This document shows positions 58,357 to 64,000 of a stretch of DNA of 64,000 nt, piece by piece. The stretch comes from Pseudomonas sp. FEN (GTDB lineage: Bacteria; Pseudomonadota; Gammaproteobacteria; Pseudomonadales; Pseudomonadaceae), in contig NZ_CAJFDC010000036.1 in assembly GCF_904067045.1 (NCBI RefSeq), positions 389,001-453,000 on the forward strand. The letters run 5' to 3'. A program made the translations under genes and the position numbers. Within the stretch, counting starts at the first letter, position 1; the number at the start of each line of letters is the position of its first letter. The notes under the pieces were generated by a model. That model saw only the letters and a list, made by a program, of their open reading frames with translations. It was not told where the DNA came from and did no database searches.

Positions 58357-59363
58357 ATCCGTTTCGCCCGGGCTGGCCGATCCGTCGCCGGCTGTTGTGG
58401 ATACGCCTCAAGGCCGGGCTGCGTGCGCGGTTGATAAAAGGCATGACGCTGATCTTTCGGCTGCGGGCCGCGCACCGTTGCTTGCCGTTGTTGCCGGCCA
58501 TCCTGCTGCGGCTGCCGTCGGCGTGGCGCGGCCCGGACTACAACGCCTGTCGGCAGAACCTCGAGTTGTTCGGACTGGAACCTCGCGCCTGTCAGCTACT
58601 GGCCTGCCGCTACAGCGCCATTCAGTTGCAGTGTGCGATCTACCAGGCGCTTTACCCGCGTAATAATCCCGAACGCTTGCGCGCTTGGATTCGCGCCGTT
58701 ACCTGGCACGACCCGGAGCAACACTGGTCGCGTACGCGGGTGCGTTCGACAATCATCGTGCTGGCCCACACGGGCGAATACTGGATGGCGGTGGCCTGCA
58801 TGATCGAGCGCTGTCCGGCTCCGAAGCGTTTTATCATCCCGATCTGGAACTTCAACGACCCGCTGACCCGGCGCTCCCTCCAGAGCCTGGAAGCCTTCGG
58901 TCACGCTGTGGATATTCTCGACAGCAACGATCCGAAAACCGCGCTGGCGATTGCCCGGGCGCTCAAGCGTGGCGACCAGGTGCTGATCTTTGCCGACCTG
59001 CCGGTGAGTTTCGCCGGGGCGCGCTCCGGCGAGCCGGCGGATGGACGCCTGTTTGGCCGCGCCGCGCAATTCGTCAAGGGGCCGATGTTCCTGGCGGCGA
59101 AAATGAAGTGCGATGTGCTGCTGGCGGGGCATCGTGCCCGGCTCGGCGGTTGCGGTGAACTGCATGTGATCCAGTGGATCGGCAGGGCCGCCGCCTCGGA
59201 TATGCGGGCGCAATGGGCGCGGGCGATGGAATCGTTCATTGTCGAGGCTCCCGAGCACTGGTTCTACTTGTCACGCTTGGAAGCCTTCTATCAGCGACAA
59301 AAGACCTCCGGCGAGAAAGCCTCTGGACTGCCTGGGCTTCTGCAGCGGCGGGGGATCGGATGA
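58353..59363 (+). CDS. Divergent lipid-A-acyltransferase-like (LPLAT) protein in the exporter operon
   Basis: 336 residues. The overall pattern is that of LpxL/HtrB-type acyltransferases: IIVLAHTGEYWMAVACMIER where the HX4(D/E) catalytic motif should lie, LKRGDQVLIFADLPVSFAG, GRAAQFVKGPMFLAAKMKCD, and ESFIVEAPEHWFYLSRLEAF near the end. The histidine is present, but the acid five residues later is tryptophan (HTGEYW), with a glutamate at +3 instead. There is a basic N-terminus and a hydrophobic stretch around residues 40-60, so membrane association is likely. Placed between exporter and outer-membrane genes with 4-bp overlaps on both sides. It may acylate the peptide, a lipid for self-protection, or have lost catalysis. 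Confidence 0.75.
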   Translation: MNPFRPGWPIRRRLLWIRLKAGLRARLIKGMTLIFRLRAAHRCLPLLPAILLRLPSAWRGPDYNACRQNLELFGLEPRACQLLACRYSAIQLQCAIYQALYPRNNPERLRAWIRAVTWHDPEQHWSRTRVRSTIIVLAHTGEYWMAVACMIERCPAPKRFIIPIWNFNDPLTRRSLQSLEAFGHAVDILDSNDPKTALAIARALKRGDQVLIFADLPVSFAGARSGEPADGRLFGRAAQFVKGPMFLAAKMKCDVLLAGHRARLGGCGELHVIQWIGRAAASDMRAQWARAMESFIVEAPEHWFYLSRLEAFYQRQKTSGEKASGLPGLLQRRGIG

Positions 59364-60748
59364 AGGTGGGCTGTCCGGGACTGATGCTGGTTGTCCAGCT
59401 ATTGGCCGGATGTTCGTTTATTCCCGACTACCAGCGGCCGTCGCCAACGGTGGCCGAGCACTGGCGTGACGCGGGGACGCAGGGCGACGCCGGGTCGTTA
59501 CCGGACTGGCGCGAGGTCTTTCTCGACCCCGAGCTGCAAGCGCTGATCGCGCTGGCGCGGACGCATAACCGTGATCTGCAGGTTGCCGTCCTGCGTATTG
59601 ATGAGGCGCGAGCGTTGTATGGGATTTCCGCTGCCGATCAATGGCCCGGCGGGGGCGTCGATGGCTCGGTACAGCGGCAGAAGATTTCCGCAGCGGACTC
59701 GCCCACCCGCAAGTCGGTGATCCACGAACAGGGGCAGTTCAGGTTGGGGGTCACTGCCTTTGAACTGGATCTCTGGGGCCGGGTCCGGGCGTTGAAAGCC
59801 GAAGCCGGGCAACGTCTGGTGGCCCGCGAGGAAGATGCCCTGAGCGTGCAGATCAGCTTGGTCGGCGAGGTCGCGACGGCTTACTACGAACATCGTGCTT
59901 ATCTTGAATTGCACCGGCAGAACCGCCAGTTGCTGGAGCGGGCGGGCGAGTCGAAGCGTCTGATCGGCCGCCGCCAGGAGCTGGGATTGGCGAGCGAGCT
60001 GGAGTTGCGTCAGGCCGATACGCTGGCTCTGACGCTGGAGGCCGAGCTGGCCGACGCGGCCCGACAACAGAGCTTGGCCCTGAACCGTCTGGAGTTGCTG
60101 GTAGGGACGACGATTGACCCCGCGCGGCTTTCCTCCGGGGAGTGGCGCGAAGGGCCGCAGTTGCCGGAGATTACTCCGGGCCTGCCTTCCGAGCTGCTGG
60201 TGCGGCGCCCGGATATTCGCGCCGCCGAGGCTCGGCTCAAGGCCTTCAATGCCAATATCGGCGCGGCCCGGGCGGCCTTTCTGCCGAGCATTTCCCTGAC
60301 CGGTTTCTTTGGTGTCAGCAGTCCGCAGCTGAGCGAGCTGTTTTCCGGGCAAGCCAAGGGCTGGTCCTTTACCCCCGCCGTGACTTTGCCGCTGTTCGAT
60401 ATGGGCCGACGTTTCGTGCAGCTCGAGCTGTCCAAGGTGCAGCGTGAGATTGCCGTGGTCGAGTACCAACGTTCGATCCAGCAGGCCTTTCGTGAAGTGG
60501 CCGATGCCTTGGCTTCGAACGAGCCGCTTAATCGGCAGTTCAATGCACAGCAACGGTTGGTGCAGAACGAATCGCGCCGCGTCGAGCTGGCGCAGTTGCT
60601 CTATCAGGATGGACTGAACAGCTACCTCGAAGTCCTCGATGCCCAGCGTGGCCTGAGCACGGCGCGGCAAGCGCTGATCAGGACCCGCTTGTTGCAGGTG
60701 AGCAATCGTATCTCGCTGTACAAGAGCCTGGGCGGCGGCTGGTCCTGA
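59360..60748 (+). CDS. NodT-family outer-membrane efflux lipoprotein (TolC-like)
   Basis: 462 residues with a lipoprotein signal peptide ending in the lipobox LLAGC (C18 acylated). Two outer-membrane-efflux repeats follow: first half PDWREVFLDPELQALIALAR then FELDLWGRVRALKAEAGQRL, second half LPSELLVRRPDIRAAEARLK, FLPSISLTGFFGVSSPQL and the final YQDGLNSYLEVLDAQRGLST. These trimerise into an outer-membrane channel. Most NodT proteins serve RND pumps; here the gene is the last of a type I-like peptide export operon and lacks an RND partner. It overlaps the acyltransferase-like gene by 4 bp. Confidence 0.9.
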   Translation: MKVGCPGLMLVVQLLAGCSFIPDYQRPSPTVAEHWRDAGTQGDAGSLPDWREVFLDPELQALIALARTHNRDLQVAVLRIDEARALYGISAADQWPGGGVDGSVQRQKISAADSPTRKSVIHEQGQFRLGVTAFELDLWGRVRALKAEAGQRLVAREEDALSVQISLVGEVATAYYEHRAYLELHRQNRQLLERAGESKRLIGRRQELGLASELELRQADTLALTLEAELADAARQQSLALNRLELLVGTTIDPARLSSGEWREGPQLPEITPGLPSELLVRRPDIRAAEARLKAFNANIGAARAAFLPSISLTGFFGVSSPQLSELFSGQAKGWSFTPAVTLPLFDMGRRFVQLELSKVQREIAVVEYQRSIQQAFREVADALASNEPLNRQFNAQQRLVQNESRRVELAQLLYQDGLNSYLEVLDAQRGLSTARQALIRTRLLQVSNRISLYKSLGGGWS

Positions 60749-60924
60749 GCGGTGCCATGATTCGTCGATTCCCATGGCTTTCAAGAGCGGGCGCGGTTTC
60801 GCACTCAAGGCCAGGAATCCTGGTCTGCCGACCACACGCGGCAGCACCCTGAAAGGGAGCGGGGACGCCGAGAAACCAGATCCTGATCTACGGGGGCTGT
60901 GCTCGCTCTTAACTGATCGCCTGG

Positions 60925-62298
60925 TCAGGTTTCAGCCAGACGATCCAGTAATAGATCGATCTGTTCCTGGCGTTCTGGCTGGCTCAATCGGGGGTGAGTG
61001 TTGAGCGACGACCACTGCGGATGCGCCCGGGCCTTGTGCAGGGCCTCGGGCAACTTGCCTTCACGCCAGCTGGTATCCACCGGCATCGCCATCTGGATAC
61101 TGTCCATCGCCGCATGCCCTCGTGCTTCCAGGGCTTGCAGCAGTTGTCGTTGGCGCAGCGCCAGCAGGCGCAGCACGCTGTCGTCGACAGTCAGTTCCCG
61201 TTGGCCCTTGAGTTTGCCCAGCAGGCGGCTGCCATAGCTGCGGGCGGTTTGCAGGGCACCGCCGGCGATTGCTCCAGCGAGGGCGGCCGCGCCGAGGGTC
61301 AGGCCACCCACCAGCAGGTCGATACCGGCACCCGCTGCCGCTCCGGCGGCAATTCCGCCGCCGACCTTTACCCCCAGTTGTTTGAGGGTCTCCGGGTTGA
61401 ACAGGTCGTCGCCCCAGCGACCGTCCAGCAGCGGCAGGTCGCTGGCCGCCGCATCGCCGGGGCGGAAGGCATAGAGTTTGAGCAAGGCTTCGACACAGCG
61501 TTGCTCCCGCTGGCGTACGGCCTGGCGCAATTCACCGATGGCGCGGGTTTGCGCGTCGGCTACGCTGATCACGCTGCGCCGACAGGCCGCGCAGTCGATC
61601 AGCAGTTCGGCGATCAGGCGGTTGGCGCTTTGCCGACGAGCCCGGCGCTGGGCCTCCAGGTCGAGGACCAGGCGTTCCAGTTGCGCGCGCGCGCCTTCCA
61701 GTAGCAAGGCCAGGCTTTCATACAGGCGCCGCTCACCGTCTTCCGGCGGGGCCACGCTGTCGAACCGCACCAGCGCATGCAAGCCCAGGCGAGCCAGGGC
61801 CTCACGCCACTCCGGCTCGCGCTGTTCGGCGCTGCTGACGAAGTTGAGCACCGGCAGCAACGGTTTGCCGCAACTGGCGAGTACGCTCAGTTCATCGCGG
61901 TATTTGGCCAGCACCGGCTCGCGGGCATCGATCACATAGAGCCCGGCGTCCGAGGCCAGCAACTGGCGCAGCACCTTGGCTTCCTGCTCGAAGCGCTGGC
62001 GCGCCTCGCTACCGTCGAGAAAGCGCGCGACACGGGCCGGACCGTCGAGACGTTCACCGGGGCGATCCAGGCGTTCGAGGTAGTCGAGCAGGGCGATGGC
62101 GTCTTCCAGGCCGGGGGTGTCGTAGAGCTCGAGCAGGGCTTCGCCGTCCACCGACAACCGTGCGCCTTCCACGTGCCGGGTGGTACTGGGGCGGTGGGAG
62201 ACTTCGCCGAAGCCGATATCCCGGGTGAGGGTGCGCAGCAGCGAGGTCTTGCCGACATTGGTATGGCCGACCACGGCCAGTTTCAGGGCTTTAGTCAT
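60925..62298 (-). CDS. DUF3482 GTPase
   Basis: 457 residues. N-terminal Era-like GTPase: P-loop VVGHTNVGKTSLLRTLTRDI, G2 threonines in RPSTTRHVEG, G3 YDTPGLED. The canonical NKxD is not clear (PVLNFVSSAEQRE lies at that place). The C-terminal half is the DUF3482 region, helical, with a glycine/alanine-rich stretch (GGGIAAGAAAGAGIDLLVGG, then LTLGAAALAGAIAGG) that may insert into or lie on the membrane. It overlaps the DUF2868 gene by 8 bp; the pair is conserved next to folA in pseudomonads. Confidence 0.87.
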   Translation of the reverse strand: MTKALKLAVVGHTNVGKTSLLRTLTRDIGFGEVSHRPSTTRHVEGARLSVDGEALLELYDTPGLEDAIALLDYLERLDRPGERLDGPARVARFLDGSEARQRFEQEAKVLRQLLASDAGLYVIDAREPVLAKYRDELSVLASCGKPLLPVLNFVSSAEQREPEWREALARLGLHALVRFDSVAPPEDGERRLYESLALLLEGARAQLERLVLDLEAQRRARRQSANRLIAELLIDCAACRRSVISVADAQTRAIGELRQAVRQREQRCVEALLKLYAFRPGDAAASDLPLLDGRWGDDLFNPETLKQLGVKVGGGIAAGAAAGAGIDLLVGGLTLGAAALAGAIAGGALQTARSYGSRLLGKLKGQRELTVDDSVLRLLALRQRQLLQALEARGHAAMDSIQMAMPVDTSWREGKLPEALHKARAHPQWSSLNTHPRLSQPERQEQIDLLLDRLAET

Positions 62299-63670
62299 GG
62301 CCGCTCTCCAGCCAGTTCAACGGGGCGCTGTCAGCGAAGGGCAGTTCCAGCTGTCGCAGGGCGCTGTGCCAGTCGCCGAGGCGGTCGGCATCCAGGGCCT
62401 GGCCGGGTGGCGCTTGCAGCAGCCAGACCCGGGTTGCGCCGGCGCTGCGGGCCAGTTCGGCGATCAGCCCGAGGCTGCCACGGTCCGGCGAGCGTCGCGG
62501 GTCGCAGGCGATTGCCAGACGTGCCGGCGGGAAGCGGGTCAATTGTTCGAGAAGTTTGTGTCGTGACTCGCGGCTATCGAGGATGCCGGCGTCCCTCACG
62601 GTTTTCGGCAAGGTCGGCGGCCAGGGGCGTTGGCTGTCCAGCTCGATGGCCACCAGCAGGGCGCCTTCGCTCTCCGGCGGTGTGCTCCCAGCCTCGGCGT
62701 TGGGCAGCGCATCGGGCGCTGCGTCGCTGACCCCCAGGCGTTCGCTGCTGGGCATCAGCCGTTCGCGCAGTTGCGCGTAGCCGGGCAGGTTGAGGTCCAG
62801 CGCCAGGGACCGGCTGCCGACACGCCAGCGCCATAGGCAAAAAGCCGCCAGCAGCAGGCGCGGCAACACGCCATAGACCACCAGCACCCCCACCAGCCAG
62901 GTGGCCCAGGCGTGCCGGGCGGCCTCCAGGTTCAGCGCGGTATTGCCGCTGGCCCGGATCATGTCGGCATCGGGCAGGCTGAAGCCCAGCAGCGCGGGCA
63001 GGGCGCCGAGGGCCTGGGTCGCCGCGACAAAGGTATCGCCGCGCAGCAGGGTGGTTTCCCAGACAAAGCCGTAGCGCCGGGTCGACATCAACATCAGCAG
63101 CAGGACCAGGGCACTGAGCATGGCCAGCAACCAGAGGCCGTGAACCACGGTGCCGATGGCCCAGCGATTGAGGCGTCGGCGTTGCAGCATCAGCAGCAGC
63201 GCCGGTGCCAGTTGCGCGGCCTGGGCATCGCGCGCGAGCTTTTCGCTGAGCCACAGCCAGAGACGGCCGAAGCTGGCCGCGTGTTCGCCGGCGAAGGCCA
63301 GGCCCAGGGCCCAGCTCAGCAGCAACAGCAGGTTCAGGCCGAGCAGGCTGCCCAGGGCCCAGAACACATTGACCGCTGCCTGGCCGTTGCCCAGGGCGGC
63401 GAAGGCCATGCCGGCGCCGCTGACAATCACCACCAGCGCCAGGACCAGCAACGCCAGTCGCGCGCCTTGCAACCAATGGCGCAAGGCACTGAACAGACCG
63501 TCGCGTTCGGCCAGCCAGAGGGCGCGGTGCTGGATCCGGGTCGGCAGGTCGCCCCCCGCGGCCCGGGCGCGGCGATTGGCTTCGAGGTCGTCCAGTGGAC
63601 CTGCCTGCTCTTCGCGCAGGCGCACCGTCTCGGTCAACCAGAGGCGGTGCAGGGGAGTCGGTTCAGTCAC
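62291..63670 (-). CDS. DUF2868 membrane protein
   Basis: 459 residues from a GTG at 63670 (reads MTEPTPLHRLWLTETVRLRE), AGGA 8 bases upstream. About five membrane helices are visible (for example ALLVLALVVIVSGAGMAFAA, LLGLNLLLLLSWALGLAFAG, GLWLLAMLSALVLLLMLMST, LVGVLVVYGVLPRLLLAAF). The last 130 residues are soluble and lie on the cytoplasmic side, where the partner GTPase encoded downstream could act. Function unknown. Confidence 0.85.
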   Translation of the reverse strand: MTEPTPLHRLWLTETVRLREEQAGPLDDLEANRRARAAGGDLPTRIQHRALWLAERDGLFSALRHWLQGARLALLVLALVVIVSGAGMAFAALGNGQAAVNVFWALGSLLGLNLLLLLSWALGLAFAGEHAASFGRLWLWLSEKLARDAQAAQLAPALLLMLQRRRLNRWAIGTVVHGLWLLAMLSALVLLLMLMSTRRYGFVWETTLLRGDTFVAATQALGALPALLGFSLPDADMIRASGNTALNLEAARHAWATWLVGVLVVYGVLPRLLLAAFCLWRWRVGSRSLALDLNLPGYAQLRERLMPSSERLGVSDAAPDALPNAEAGSTPPESEGALLVAIELDSQRPWPPTLPKTVRDAGILDSRESRHKLLEQLTRFPPARLAIACDPRRSPDRGSLGLIAELARSAGATRVWLLQAPPGQALDADRLGDWHSALRQLELPFADSAPLNWLESGHD

Positions 63671-63810
63671 GCGGGGTCCTGGGGTCAAGTGAGCTGGAAG
63701 CATAACCGCTGTGGCGGGTAGCTGCATCCCGCTGTCCGCCGCGGCAAGGTGGGGTTAATTTTGTCGGCGTATGTCCGAGTCGGCCCATGGGCTCTGGTAT
63801 CCTCGGCGAC

Positions 63811-64000
63811 ATGAACAGAACTCTCCCTTTAAGCCTGATCGCGGCCCTCGGTGAAAACCGCGTGATCGGCGTCGACAACAGCATGCCCTGGCATTTGCCG
63901 GCGGATTTCAAATACTTCAAGGCCACGACCCTCGGCAAGCCGATCATCATGGGGCGCAAGACCTGGGATTCACTGGGGCGGCCATTGCCGGGCCGGCTGA
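63811..64000 (+). CDS. folA: Dihydrofolate reductase, N-terminal part (runs off the right edge)
   Basis: 63 codons visible. MNRTLPLSLIAALGENRVIG, then VDNSMPWHLPADFKYFKATT and GKPIIMGRKTWDSLGRPLPG are the unmistakable start of FolA: the catalytic acid D in LPADF, the NADPH-binding MGRKTWDS. It reduces dihydrofolate to tetrahydrofolate, recycling the by-product of ThyA encoded at 43169. It is divergent from the DUF2868 gene. Confidence 0.96.
   Translation, partial: MNRTLPLSLIAALGENRVIGVDNSMPWHLPADFKYFKATTLGKPIIMGRKTWDSLGRPLPGRL

Noticed and set aside
1..64000. CRISPR arrays, tRNA or rRNA genes, intact insertion sequences
   Set aside because: Reading both strands I saw no regularly spaced repeats, no cloverleaf sequence with a CCA-type end, and no transposase gene; this is by eye, so a short or divergent tRNA could be missed.

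Overview
This 64-kb window is chromosomal DNA from a fluorescent Pseudomonas, most likely of the P. fluorescens group. The evidence is high GC, Pseudomonas-type protein sequences throughout, and a familiar core order (argE-argA-gshA, tex-ompR-envZ-rimK-rimB-hslR-hslO-pckA, serA/D2HGDH, rpiA/ilvA, HAD-rppH-ptsP-lgt-thyA, folA at the right edge). Copies of Pseudomonas-style REP repeats sit in many intergenic gaps. I found no tRNA, rRNA, CRISPR array or intact insertion sequence.

Layout. 0-17.9 kb is core metabolism and stress: a GspE-like ATPase fragment, an Lrp regulator, a CYTH/CHAD protein, argE, argA, gshA (carrying a frameshift), a thioesterase, tex, ompR-envZ, rimK-rimB, hslR-hslO and pckA. 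17.9-20.5 kb is a short, more AT-rich accessory patch. It holds decayed toxin-antitoxin modules (a frameshifted vapB with only the first codons of vapC, and an intact antitoxin gene followed by a parE toxin with an internal deletion), one further decayed unknown gene, a small DUF6124-like gene with a long structured leader, and nested inverted repeats bracketed by a direct repeat. 20.5-28.4 kb carries conserved hypotheticals and a RecQ-family helicase. 28.4-44.2 kb is core again: serA back to back with D-2-hydroxyglutarate dehydrogenase, rpiA back to back with ilvA, a DoxX-fused SDR between two DUF2269 proteins, rppH-ptsP, lgt-thyA. 44.3-47.2 kb is a cadR/cadA heavy-metal efflux pair with a recognisable MerR-type promoter. 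47.2-54.2 kb is a phosphonate (2-aminoethylphosphonate-type) uptake and oxidation locus: LysR regulator, ABC transporter, FAD oxidoreductase and an HD-domain oxygenase gene broken by loss of one G.

54.5-60.7 kb is the most interesting part. A 50-codon gene encodes a peptide with a double-glycine-type leader and a 25-residue amphipathic core. It is followed by four genes that overlap one another by 4 bp: an HlyD-like adaptor, a C39 peptidase/ABC exporter with an intact catalytic set, a divergent lipid-A-acyltransferase-like protein whose HX4(D/E) motif lacks the acid, and a NodT-type outer-membrane lipoprotein. Together they look like a dedicated system that cleaves and exports a small peptide across both membranes, possibly with a lipid-modification or self-protection step. 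I do not recognise it as a described system. 60.9-64 kb returns to core genes (DUF3482 GTPase, DUF2868 membrane protein, start of folA).

Two otherwise conserved genes (gshA and the phosphonate HD gene) each look one base short. These could be real mutations or sequence errors; the toxin-antitoxin remnants carry larger lesions and look like genuine decay.
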